A stretch of DNA of 64,000 nt from assembly GCF_014836875.1 (NCBI RefSeq), contig NZ_JACSQC010000003.1, positions 387,769 to 451,768 of the forward strand, in the 5' to 3' direction. Below the pieces are notes generated by a model that ran no database searches, was not told the DNA's origin, and worked only from the letters and a program-made list of their open reading frames with translations. Shown here piece by piece: positions 53,836 through 61,645 of the stretch (the stretch's first letter is position 1; each line of letters begins with the position of its first letter). A program made the translations under genes and the position numbers. This DNA is from Arthrobacter pullicola (GTDB lineage Bacteria; Actinomycetota; Actinomycetes; Actinomycetales; Micrococcaceae).

Positions 53836-54621
53836 ATGGCGGAAATGCTCCCGGCCCAGCGCCAGCAGCAGATCGTTGACCGACTGAACGCCTACGGACA
53901 GGTGCGCGTAAACGAGCTTGCCGCTGCCCTGGGGGTCTCAGACATGACCATCCGCAGGGACCTCACCGAGTTGGAGGCACGGGGCACACTGGTCAAGGTG
54001 CATGGCGGGGCGACCCGTGAGGCTGCGGCGACCAGCCTGGAGCCGGGCTTCGCTGCGAAGCTCCAGCGCGAGGCAGTGGAGAAGTTTTCGATCGCCGGCC
54101 TGGCTCTGTCCATGATTCGTCCGGGCATGGCCATATCACTGAACTCCGGGACCACGACTTTCGCGCTGGCAAAACTCCTCTCCGGGATCCAGGACCTGAC
54201 GGTGGTGACGAACTCCCCCCGGATTGCGGATGTCCTTTGGCAGGCTGATGACTCCAGTCAGAGCGTGATACTCACCGGTGGAGTCCGCACCCCCTCAGAT
54301 GCGCTCGTGGGGCCGCTTGCGCTGGCTGCCCTCAGTCAGCTTCACGTGGACCTGTGCTTCATGGGGGTTCACGGGTTCACCCTTGAGGACGGATTCACCA
54401 CTCCGAACATGCTCGAGGCACAGATAAACCAAGCCTACATGGCCTGTGCAGCCCAGGTGGCGGTCCTCGCAGATCACACCAAGTGGGGAATCACCGGACT
54501 GTCCCAGATCGCACCGCTGTCTGCCGTGGATTACCTGCTCAGCGACGCCGGACTGCCGGCTAAGGCACTGGCCGGACTCCGCCGGGTCATCGACGTCGTC
54601 CAGACAGCTCCGGCAGCGTAG
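53836..54621 (+). CDS. DeoR/GlpR family transcriptional regulator
   Basis: A 261-residue DeoR-family repressor. The N-terminal winged helix-turn-helix is at about residues 6-57, with RVNELAAALGVSDMTIRRDL as its recognition part and the signature RGTLVKVHGGA. The C-terminal sugar-phosphate-sensing domain includes SLNSGTTTFALAKLL and LTGGVRTPSDALVGPLA. The ATG at 53836 has AAGGAG upstream. It is divergent from galT-galK, so it probably represses them, with galactose-1-phosphate or another sugar phosphate as effector. Confidence 0.93.
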   Translation: MAEMLPAQRQQQIVDRLNAYGQVRVNELAAALGVSDMTIRRDLTELEARGTLVKVHGGATREAAATSLEPGFAAKLQREAVEKFSIAGLALSMIRPGMAISLNSGTTTFALAKLLSGIQDLTVVTNSPRIADVLWQADDSSQSVILTGGVRTPSDALVGPLALAALSQLHVDLCFMGVHGFTLEDGFTTPNMLEAQINQAYMACAAQVAVLADHTKWGITGLSQIAPLSAVDYLLSDAGLPAKALAGLRRVIDVVQTAPAA

Positions 54622-54662
54622 CTCCTGACCATGCAATGGCGTCGGCCTGGAGCAGCCGGCAC

Positions 54663-55475
54663 CTAGCCGGTGATCTTGTACTTGGCCCGGTCCGCTTCGT
54701 CCAGGGCCACCTGTTCCTCCGGAGTCATGGCGGAACCGCCGCGGCTGACGGGCATCCACCAGGCACCGGCGGGCGGCTCTTCCGGGTAGGTATCGATGCA
54801 TTCATCGATGCCGGACTGCAGGATCTTCTGCAGCCGCGCGGTTTCCTCCACAACCGAAGCTGACGGGTCGACGTCGACCGGTGCCCCAACGTGGATCCGC
54901 ACCGGCGTTTTCCAAACCGCTTTGAGGCTGAGACCGTGACCTCGGGTCAGCATCCGGTGGCCTCCCCAGACGGACACCGGAATGATCGGCACGTCTGCTT
55001 CGGCAGCCATGCGCACGGCTCCGGTCTTGAGCTGCCGGACGGTGAAACTCCGGCTCACTCCGGCTTCCGGGAGGACCGCCAGGTAATCGCCGCGGTGCAG
55101 TTTCTCCACTGATTCGGTGTAGGCGGCGGCGCCGTCGGACCTGTCCACCACCACGTGCTCGCACCAGTCACAGACGGCGGCCACAAACTTTTTGCGGGCG
55201 GCTTTCTTCGTGACGAGGAAACGCATGTGCACCTTCAGCTGCTTCCACAGCAGATACTCGGCGAAGACGAAGTCCAGGTACCCGAAGTGCGTAATCGCCA
55301 CCACCGCTCCCCTGCCCGGTGCAACCTCGCGGTCCAGCCCCCGGATCACTTCATCCGCCGGAAGGTTCTCCAGCCCTGATGGAATCACCTTGATCCGGAA
55401 GAGTTTGACCGCGGCGACTCCCGCCAGGACGATCGTGCGGTAAACGTATTTGTTCGGCCGGCGTTTCCGGGGCAA
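54663..55475 (-). CDS. 1-acyl-sn-glycerol-3-phosphate acyltransferase (PlsC-like)
   Basis: A 270-residue lysophosphatidic acid acyltransferase-type protein. The catalytic H-x4-D is AITHFGYLDFVFAEYL (about residues 61-76). Block 2 and the phosphate-binding block appear as VVVDRSDGAAAYTESVEK and LAVLPEAGVSRSFTVRQLK, with PEAG in place of the usual P-E-G-T. VPIIPVSVWGGHRML is block 4. The N-terminus is basic and then weakly hydrophobic (YRTIVLAGVAAVKLFRIK). It starts with TTG at 55475, preceded by AGGAGG at a normal distance. It would acylate a lysolipid at the membrane. Confidence 0.9.
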   Translation of the reverse strand: MPRKRRPNKYVYRTIVLAGVAAVKLFRIKVIPSGLENLPADEVIRGLDREVAPGRGAVVAITHFGYLDFVFAEYLLWKQLKVHMRFLVTKKAARKKFVAAVCDWCEHVVVDRSDGAAAYTESVEKLHRGDYLAVLPEAGVSRSFTVRQLKTGAVRMAAEADVPIIPVSVWGGHRMLTRGHGLSLKAVWKTPVRIHVGAPVDVDPSASVVEETARLQKILQSGIDECIDTYPEEPPAGAWWMPVSRGGSAMTPEEQVALDEADRAKYKITG

Positions 55476-55561
55476 GGTCGCCTCCTGGTGTGGGGTTAGC
55501 AGGGCTTAGCGGCAATTCTATCCCCGCTCCGGGCGCCGCTTTAAACCGCCGGCCGCTGCGC

Positions 55562-56407
55562 TTAGGTGCCGCCCCTCCCGGTGCCCCGGAGGAGCAGGTA
55601 TTCCCAGTCCATTTCGATGCCGGCATCAGTCGGCCGGGCATGCCGTTCCGCCAGTCCGGAGAGTTCGCGGTCCAGCGCAGCGGTGCGTTCCGGGTCCCCG
55701 TCCAGGCCCCGGTAGACCCCCATGGTGGGACCGTAGTTGGCCTTGAAAAAGTCCCGGAAATGGTCGGGTTCAGTAAACCGGTCAACCGTAACCGTGGCCC
55801 GCTGGGTCGACAGGCCGTCGACCAGGCCGTCCAGGAGCGCCCCGACGTACTCCTCGCTGCCCCACAGGGGCGGGCTTGCTGTCCCTGGCGGTGGGGCGGG
55901 CTGATAACTGCGCATGATCCCGAACATTTCCCCGATAAAGCCCTCCGGGGTCCAGTTGAGCAGTGCGACGGTGCCTCCCGGTCTGCAGACCCTGGACAGC
56001 TCTGCGGCGGACCTGGCGTGGTCGGGAGTGAACATCACGCCCACGCACGAAATCACCGCATCAAACGTTCCATCTTCGAAGGGCAGGTTTTCCGCGTCAC
56101 CTTCGATCCATTCCAGGTCCACCCCGCTGCCGGCAGATTCCCTTCCGGCCTGGAGAAGCTCGGGTGTGAGGTCGACAGCAACGACCGAGGCTCCCGCAGC
56201 CGCTGCGGGAATCGCGGCGTTGCCTGTTCCCGCCGCCACATCCAGCACATAATTGCCGGGGCCGATTCCGGCTTCCGTGACAAGCGCCGCGCCAAGCCTG
56301 GGTATCACTTCTCCGGCGACAGCTCCGTAGTCGCCCAGGGCCCAGAGTTTCCTGTGCCGTTCTTTGAGTTCCCGGTCCGGATCCGGGGAAGCGTCTGGTG
56401 CGTTCAT
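55562..56407 (-). CDS. Class I SAM-dependent methyltransferase (UbiE/Coq5-like)
   Basis: A 281-residue methyltransferase. Motif I is YVLDVAAGTGNAAIPAAAAG (about residues 55-74), motif II DAENLPFEDGTFDAVISCVG, and motif III CRPGGTVALLNWTPEGFIG. The sequence is like UbiE-type enzymes but the target is unknown. A larger frame to 56860 is rejected, since the ATG at 56407 has GGAGG upstream and the upstream part has no similarity to methyltransferases. It lies between the PlsC-like and nitroreductase genes, all on the minus strand but with separate terminators. Confidence 0.85.
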   Translation of the reverse strand: MNAPDASPDPDRELKERHRKLWALGDYGAVAGEVIPRLGAALVTEAGIGPGNYVLDVAAGTGNAAIPAAAAGASVVAVDLTPELLQAGRESAGSGVDLEWIEGDAENLPFEDGTFDAVISCVGVMFTPDHARSAAELSRVCRPGGTVALLNWTPEGFIGEMFGIMRSYQPAPPPGTASPPLWGSEEYVGALLDGLVDGLSTQRATVTVDRFTEPDHFRDFFKANYGPTMGVYRGLDGDPERTAALDRELSGLAERHARPTDAGIEMDWEYLLLRGTGRGGT

Positions 56408-56533
56408 GGCTGCCTCCTGCGCCAACGGGCACCGGGCACCTGTGGGCCCGGTTGCATGCAGACATTCTGGTCTTCCCGATCTGCGGCTGTAAAGGGACCG
56501 GGGACGCGTCGCGGAGGCCCGGGCCTGGTTACG

Positions 56534-56570
56534 GGAAGGGCCGGAACCCAAGTTGGGTTCCGGCCCTTCC
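56534..56570 (-). terminator. Long perfect hairpin terminator of the nitroreductase gene
   Basis: GGAAGGGCCGGAACCCAA and TTGGGTTCCGGCCCTTCC are perfectly complementary over 18 bp around a single G, so an RNA stem of about 16 bp with a small loop forms. It lies about 28 nt after the stop of the nitroreductase gene. Confidence 0.85.
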
Positions 56571-56597
56571 ACGGTGCCGCCCGGAGGGCTTGGCGGG

Positions 56598-57218
56598 CTA
56601 GACCGTCGCGGTGACGGCGTCGTAGTCGTAACGCGGCAGGCGGTCGAACCAGGGGTTCTCTCCCGGCTTGCCGATGTTGACGACCTGGAAGGTGCGCTGG
56701 GTGGTGCCGGCGTGGAACTCGGCATCGATGCCTGCGGCGTCAAAGGCGCCCATGGGGCCGGCGGCCAGCCCCACGGCGCGGACGGCCATGATGAAGTAGG
56801 CAGCCTGCATGTGGGCGTTGTTGTTGCCCATGACGGTGCGCAGCTCTTCGTTGCCGTCAAACATGGCCTTGCGCTCAGCGGCGTGCGGGAAGAAGGTGGG
56901 GAAGCCTTCGTGCCACTCGGTGTCGAAGCTCAGGACAGCTACCAGCGGCGCGCTGGCAGTCTTGTCCTTGTTGCCCTCTGCCATGTGCTTGACGAGGCGC
57001 TCGCGTGCCTCGCCGGAGCGGACCCAGGTGATCCGCATCGGCTGGATGTTCATGGAGGTGGGCCCCATCTTGGTGAGGTCATAGATGGCGCGCATCTGCT
57101 CTTCGGTGACCGGCTCGTCACTGAAGGTGTTGGCCGTGCGGGCTTCCAGGAAAAGCGTGTCGAGGGCAGCGCTGTCTACGACGTACTCGTCCTGGGTCTG
57201 GGTGGTGCCACTGGTCAT
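56598..57218 (-). CDS. Nitroreductase family protein (RutE-like malonic semialdehyde reductase)
   Basis: A 206-residue FMN-dependent nitroreductase-fold protein of the RutE/HadB type. FLEARTANTFSDEPVTEEQM and MGPTSMNIQPMRITWVRSGE bind FMN. AAYFIMAVRAVGLAAGPMGA and VNIGKPGENPWFDRLPR near the C-terminus are conserved in this subgroup. RutE reduces malonic semialdehyde to 3-hydroxypropionate in pyrimidine catabolism. No other rut genes are adjacent, so a general reductase role is also possible. The ATG at 57218 has AAAGTTG upstream. Confidence 0.9.
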   Translation of the reverse strand: MTSGTTQTQDEYVVDSAALDTLFLEARTANTFSDEPVTEEQMRAIYDLTKMGPTSMNIQPMRITWVRSGEARERLVKHMAEGNKDKTASAPLVAVLSFDTEWHEGFPTFFPHAAERKAMFDGNEELRTVMGNNNAHMQAAYFIMAVRAVGLAAGPMGAFDAAGIDAEFHAGTTQRTFQVVNIGKPGENPWFDRLPRYDYDAVTATV

Positions 57219-57334
57219 GGGGAAACAACTTTCTTTCGGTTGAAGATTCCACCATTACCAACACTGAGGGTCTCCATCCGCTTCCCATTGTCGGGTGTGA
57301 CCCTGCCCACACTCGGAATTACTGCCTTGTCCGG

Positions 57335-58354
57335 TTATTCCATTTTTCGCCGGCTGGGCTGCACCCGGGGCGGTTCGCCAGGCATTTTCGGATAGTCCGG
57401 TGGGAAAGGCAGCTCCCCCAGCCCGGAATCCAGATCCCGCTGCCACCAGTCCAGGAGGGTGTCGATGGTCCCCGGTGTGGCACCGAAGTCCGCCCATGGA
57501 TCGCCGGTTTCGGCCAGCCGGGCCGGAACGGTCTGCACCGTGAATGCCCGGGGATCCACGGTTTCCAGTTCGTCCCAGGTGACGGGAGTGGAGACCGGGG
57601 CATGCGGCAGGGCGCGGGGACTGTAAGCGCCCGCCATGGTGCGGTCGCGGTTGGCCTGGTTGAAATCAACGAAGACCTTCTCCCCGCGTTCTTCCTTCCA
57701 CCACGACGTCGTCACCTCCTTTGGCATCCGGCGTTCCAGTTCCCGGGCGGCGGCGATCACGGCGTGCCGCACGTCCTGGAACTCGTGCACCGGCTCAATC
57801 GGCGCAAACACATGCAGTCCACGGTTCCCGGAGGTCTTGATGTAGGCGGCTAGCCCGGCCTCAGCCAAGACCTCCCGCAGCGCCAGCGCCGCCGGGACGG
57901 CATCGTTAAAGTCAGTTCCGGGCTGGGGGTCTAGGTCGATGCGCAGCTGGTCGGGGTTGTCCGAGTTTTCTGCGCGGGAGGGCCACGGGTGGAATACGAC
58001 GGTGTTCATCTGCACGGCCCAGACGGCGGCAGCGGGTTCGTCAATGACCAGCTGCGGGTGCGAACGCGCACTGGGATAGACCACCATCACGTCCCGCACG
58101 TAATCCGGTGCGCCTTTGGGCGGGTTCTTGGAGAAGAACTGTTCGCCGTCGATGCCGGCCGGGAACCGCTGCAGGGAAAGGGGCCGGTCACCGTTCGCCG
58201 CTACGAAGGCCTGCCCAACGGCACAGATGTAATTGGCCAGGTCCAGCTTCGTAAATCCTGATTCCGGCCAGAGCACGCGGTCGGGACTGGAAATCCGGAC
58301 CTCCCGGCCGCCGTCGGGACCGGGAACGGAAATGGTTGTCGCTTTAGCCGCCAT
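57335..58354 (-). CDS. Stand-alone LigD-type polymerase (PrimPol) domain protein
   Basis: A 339-residue LigD polymerase domain of the archaeo-eukaryotic primase type. The conserved catalytic region is LRIDLDPQPGTDF, with the two metal-binding Asp of D-x-D, and YIKTSGNRGLHVFAPI follows. FFSKNPPKGAPDYV and VFVDFNQANRDRTMAGAYSP are other family segments. No ligase or nuclease domain is attached. Such proteins fill gaps or add ribonucleotides during end joining or excision repair and may partner a LigC ligase, as at 40538 here. The ATG has TAGCCT 6 nt upstream (leaderless-type). Confidence 0.92.
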   Translation of the reverse strand: MAAKATTISVPGPDGGREVRISSPDRVLWPESGFTKLDLANYICAVGQAFVAANGDRPLSLQRFPAGIDGEQFFSKNPPKGAPDYVRDVMVVYPSARSHPQLVIDEPAAAVWAVQMNTVVFHPWPSRAENSDNPDQLRIDLDPQPGTDFNDAVPAALALREVLAEAGLAAYIKTSGNRGLHVFAPIEPVHEFQDVRHAVIAAARELERRMPKEVTTSWWKEERGEKVFVDFNQANRDRTMAGAYSPRALPHAPVSTPVTWDELETVDPRAFTVQTVPARLAETGDPWADFGATPGTIDTLLDWWQRDLDSGLGELPFPPDYPKMPGEPPRVQPSRRKME

Positions 58355-58385
58355 GCAGGCAGGCTACCCCGGCGTCTTTGCCCTG

Positions 58386-59621
58386 TCAGCGCCCGGGCTG
58401 CCCGGCAGGCCCGCCGGACTGCCTCCGGCCATGGACGAAGTGGTACAGGAACATGGACGCGGCAACGAGTCCGGCCAGGGCAGCGTACATGCCCGGAAAG
58501 CCGGTGATGGGAACAAGCAGGCCGAGCAGGAACGGACCAAACCCGATGCCGACGTCGAGCATCAGGAAGAACGTCGACGTGGCGATTCCGATGCGGTGGT
58601 CCGGTGCCACGGTGACGGCGATGGCCTGCGCCGTGGGCATCAGCGCACCGAACCCCAGGCCGACGAAGCCTCCGGCCAGGGCCAGGACGGCCCCGTTCGG
58701 TGCCCACGCCAGCAACGCCATGCCGACGGTGAAGGAGGCAAGAATGGGATAGACGACGGCATTGTCCCCATAGGAGTCCTGCACGCGTCCCACAACAAGC
58801 CGGGACAGGAGCACAACTGCGGCGTAGATGAGGAAAAACGCGGATGCGGCCGGCACGAGGTTCCGTTCCTGGGCATACGAATTCAGGAACGTGAGGATGC
58901 CGGAATAGGCCACCCCGCCGACCAGCATCACCGAAGCGATGGTGGCGGCGTGCGGTTCGAGCACGTCGCGTGGCCGCATGCGCCATTTGGCGGCCGCTTC
59001 GTAGGCCGAGACGGTGCGCTCCGGCAGCTTGAGCGCCAGTGCCACCAGCAGCGAGGCGCCGGCGCAGGCTGCGCTGACGGCAAACAGGACGTTGTAGTCT
59101 GCGCGTTCGACGACGAGGAGGGCCAGGAAGGGACCGGCTGCAGTGGCGAGAGTGTTGGACGTACTGAAATAGCCGGTGCCCTCGGCCCGGCGGCGGACCG
59201 GAATCAGGGCCATGACGGAGGCGGAAATAGCCGTACTGGCCATCCCGAAGGCTGCTCCGTGGAGGAACCGGATCAGAATCAGGAGACCCAGGCTGCCGGC
59301 CGGGATGTAGAGCACGGCGGCGGCGGTGTAGCCCAGCAGGCCGATGAGGAGCATCCTCCGGCGTCCGACGAAGTCCAGGAACTTACCGGCGAAGATCCGC
59401 GCTGCCAGGCCTCCGAGGACGAAGGAGCCGGTGGCCAGGCCCGCAGCGGTGTCGGAGGCCTGGAAACGCCCGGCTGCGTAGAGTGCCATCGTGGTCATCA
59501 GGAGGTAGAAGACCAGTGCGATGAAGAAGTTCACAACAACCGCAAGGCTGAAGGCCTTGGTCCACAGCGGGGAAACACCGTCACTGTCTCCGTGTCCGCG
59601 GACGGGGCCGGTCCTGGGCAA
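58386..59621 (-). CDS. MFS transporter (DHA1-like exporter)
   Basis: A 411-residue MFS protein with 12 predicted transmembrane segments. The loop 2-3 motif is AGKFLDFVGRRRMLLIGLLG (about residues 79-98), and IRFLHGAAFGMASTAISASV is the fourth segment. The start is TTG at 59621, with AGGGAG 6 nt upstream. The N-terminus (RTGPVRGHGDSDGVSPLWTK) is polar and precedes the first membrane segment. A palindrome like a DtxR iron box lies about 25 bp upstream, so it might export a siderophore or metal complex. This is inference from the promoter only. Confidence 0.88.
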   Translation of the reverse strand: MPRTGPVRGHGDSDGVSPLWTKAFSLAVVVNFFIALVFYLLMTTMALYAAGRFQASDTAAGLATGSFVLGGLAARIFAGKFLDFVGRRRMLLIGLLGYTAAAVLYIPAGSLGLLILIRFLHGAAFGMASTAISASVMALIPVRRRAEGTGYFSTSNTLATAAGPFLALLVVERADYNVLFAVSAACAGASLLVALALKLPERTVSAYEAAAKWRMRPRDVLEPHAATIASVMLVGGVAYSGILTFLNSYAQERNLVPAASAFFLIYAAVVLLSRLVVGRVQDSYGDNAVVYPILASFTVGMALLAWAPNGAVLALAGGFVGLGFGALMPTAQAIAVTVAPDHRIGIATSTFFLMLDVGIGFGPFLLGLLVPITGFPGMYAALAGLVAASMFLYHFVHGRRQSGGPAGQPGR

Positions 59622-59646
59622 TCTGCACTCCCTGTCAGTCCTAGTC

Positions 59647-59661
59647 GTTAGGTTGCCTAAC
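59647..59661. promoter_or_regulatory. Iron-box-like palindrome upstream of the MFS gene
   Basis: GTTAGG-TTG-CCTAAC is a perfect inverted repeat with a 3-nt centre, 26 bp from the MFS start codon. TTAGGTTGCCTAA is close to the DtxR/IdeR consensus core (TTAGGTTAGSCTAACCTAA) but is shorter at the centre, so the identification is tentative. Confidence 0.5.
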
Positions 59662-59704
59662 CCGACCTCTCCACGTTACGCCCGCAGCGCCCGTTCCGGT
59701 CCTC

Positions 59705-59724
59705 CATTGCCTTAGATTGCCTTA
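59705..59724. repeat. Two tandem 10-bp copies near the MFS/VOC promoter
   Basis: ATTGCCTTAG occurs twice in direct succession (59705-59714, 59715-59724). The unit resembles half of the nearby palindrome (TTGCCTAA). It may be an extra regulator site in the divergent promoter region (59622-59843), which is otherwise featureless. Confidence 0.6.
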
Positions 59725-59843
59725 GGTGTCCGGATTCGGAGTTTGGGGATCCTCTTCCGCTGGACCCGGCTCACCCGGCATACTTTCTGCCCATCGGCTG
59801 CGATCCAGCAACCGTCCTGATCCGTGATCGAAGGGACTGCGCT

Positions 59844-60278
59844 ATGTCCAGCACCATGAACCCCTATCTGAGCTTCCGGGACAACGCCGCTGAAGCGATG
59901 GCCTTCTATCAGAGCGTCTTTGGCGGGACGCTGGAGAGCACGTCCTTCGGGGAAATGCATGCCAGCGAGGACCCCGCAGAGGATATGAAGGTGATGCACT
60001 CGCAGCTGACCACCGACAGCGGTTTCATACTGATGGCCTCCGATACCCCCAACAGCATGGAACTCGATGAGGGCAGCAGCTACTCGATCTCGCTCAGCGG
60101 CGACGACGGCGATGAGCTGCGTGGCTACTGGGACCGGCTCCTCGACGGCGGAACTATGGTCCTGCCGCTGGAAAAGGCACCCTGGGGAGATACCTTCGGA
60201 ATGCTTGACGACCGTTTCGGCACCAGCTGGATGGTCAGCATCAGCGCACCTCAGTCAGGGGCTGAGGCCGGCAGCTAA
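59844..60278 (+). CDS. VOC family protein (PhnB-like)
   Basis: A 144-residue vicinal-oxygen-chelate fold protein. NPYLSFRDNAAEAMAFYQSV, followed by FGG, is the characteristic PhnB/3-demethylubiquinone-methyltransferase-like start. DDRFGTSWMVSI is the C-terminal beta strand with the W motif. These small proteins are often stress-related or of unknown function. The ATG has GAAGGGA upstream. It is convergent with the next gene, 40 bp away, and no hairpin was seen there. Confidence 0.92.
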   Translation: MSSTMNPYLSFRDNAAEAMAFYQSVFGGTLESTSFGEMHASEDPAEDMKVMHSQLTTDSGFILMASDTPNSMELDEGSSYSISLSGDDGDELRGYWDRLLDGGTMVLPLEKAPWGDTFGMLDDRFGTSWMVSISAPQSGAEAGS

Positions 60279-60318
60279 GGCCGCCCCATCGGCCGTCAAT
60301 CCCGGGGCGACAACTTTT

Positions 60319-60771
60319 TTAGCGGCGCGGAACCCGCAAGGCCAGGACCACCACGGCACCCCCGACTCCGGCGAACACCGCCTCCAGCGGCTGGAACTCG
60401 ATCACCGCGCTCTCCCAGGCCTCGAGCGTTATCAGAGCCGCACCTGCTGCCACCGACACCGCCCGGGCTGCGCGGTGGCGGCGCAGCTGCAGCATTCCTG
60501 CCAGCAGGTATCCGCCTCCGCAGCCGGCGGCGAGCAGCAGGCCGGGAACCCTCCAGTCAACAAACGGCGTACGCCGCAGCACGCCCGGATCCGCGTGGAG
60601 GAAAGCGCCGTCCGGGCGCAGGGCCAGCAGCAGCCCCGAACCCAGCGCCGCCGCCCCGGTGCCTAATTCCAGGCTGATCAGCACCTTTTCCGCCGTTGAA
60701 TAGTGCTCGCCTATCCGCGGCCGGCCGCCCGCATGCCCGGCCGTACGGATTTTCCCGGACTCTGCTCTCAT
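60319..60771 (-). CDS. Hypothetical membrane protein with four transmembrane segments
   Basis: A 150-residue membrane protein. Hydrophobic stretches occur at about residues 25-45 (KVLISLELGTGAAALGSGLL), 70-90 (VPGLLLAAGCGGGYLLAGML), 97-115 (AARAVSVAAGAALITLEAW) and 124-143 (PLEAVFAGVGGAVVVLALRV). The intervening loops are basic (QLRRHRAARA). The ATG at 60771 lacks a good ribosome-binding site, and the frame continues far upstream to 62013, but that part is antisense to two well-supported genes. The function is not recognised. Confidence 0.7.
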   Translation of the reverse strand: MRAESGKIRTAGHAGGRPRIGEHYSTAEKVLISLELGTGAAALGSGLLLALRPDGAFLHADPGVLRRTPFVDWRVPGLLLAAGCGGGYLLAGMLQLRRHRAARAVSVAAGAALITLEAWESAVIEFQPLEAVFAGVGGAVVVLALRVPRR

Positions 60772-60870
60772 ACCCGGAAAAGTACCAGGCCGCGGCCAAG
60801 CCGTGCGGACCCAGGTGCCGCAGTGGGCGGCTAACACTGAAAGCCGCACAGGGCCGCGTATGCTCAGCAC

Positions 60871-61491
60871 ATGGCCCGCTATTTCGACCTTCATCCAGAG
60901 AACCCCCAGCCCCGCACGGTCAGCCAGATCACCGCACTGCTCCGCGGCGGCGGCCTGATCGCCTACCCCACCGATTCCTGCTACGCCCTGGGCGCGCAGG
61001 TCGGAAACCGGGAGGCGCTGGACCGGATCCGCAGCATCCGTAACCTCGATGCCAAGCACCACTTCACCCTGGTCTGCCGGGACTTCGCGCAGCTCGGGCA
61101 GTTCGTCCAACTGGACAACGATGTCTTCAGGGCCATCAAGGCCGTCACCCCCGGGAGCTACACGTTTATCCTTCCCGCCACGAAGGAAGTGCCCAAGCGC
61201 CTGCTCCACCCGAAGAAGAAGACGGTTGGGGTCCGCATTCCGGATTCCAAGGTGGTCCAGGCGATTCTGGCGGACCTCGGCGAGCCGCTTCTCTCCAGCA
61301 CCCTGCTGCTGCCGGGGCAGGAGGAGGCACTGACCGAAGGGTGGGAAATCCAGGATTTGCTCCAGCACGAACTGGACGGCGTCGTGGACGCGGGACACTG
61401 CGGCTCCGAGCCGACGACCGTCATCGATTACTCCTCCGGCACCGCTGAAGTAGTCCGGCGGGGCACCGGGGATCCGTCGCGTTTCGAGTAG
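60871..61491 (+). CDS. YrdC/Sua5/YciO family protein (L-threonylcarbamoyladenylate synthase-like)
   Basis: A 206-residue YrdC-fold protein. LLRGGGLIAYPTDSCYALGA at about residues 24-43 is the family start, followed by RIRSIRNLDAKHHFTLVCRD with the K-x-R/H-type nucleotide-binding residues. TPGSYTFILPATKEVPKRLL and KTVGVRIPDSKVVQAIL are also typical. It ends without the C-terminal Sua5 domain. H-H-F-T-L-V-C resembles YciO more than TsaC, so tRNA threonylcarbamoylation is not certain. The ATG has TATGCT 6 nt upstream and no Shine-Dalgarno (leaderless-type). Confidence 0.9.
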   Translation: MARYFDLHPENPQPRTVSQITALLRGGGLIAYPTDSCYALGAQVGNREALDRIRSIRNLDAKHHFTLVCRDFAQLGQFVQLDNDVFRAIKAVTPGSYTFILPATKEVPKRLLHPKKKTVGVRIPDSKVVQAILADLGEPLLSSTLLLPGQEEALTEGWEIQDLLQHELDGVVDAGHCGSEPTTVIDYSSGTAEVVRRGTGDPSRFE

Positions 61492-61645
61492 CCGGGCCCC
61501 CGCGGCCGGAGCGCGCAATTGTGTGCTGCCTGCCAGGAGGATGCCCGCCACGGGTTGACAGCTTAGGCCTGCTTGTCGAGGGTGGACCCACTTGACCAGG
61601 GGGGAATGCGTTATCACTCGCGCACTCTGAGACGGGAATCCACAA

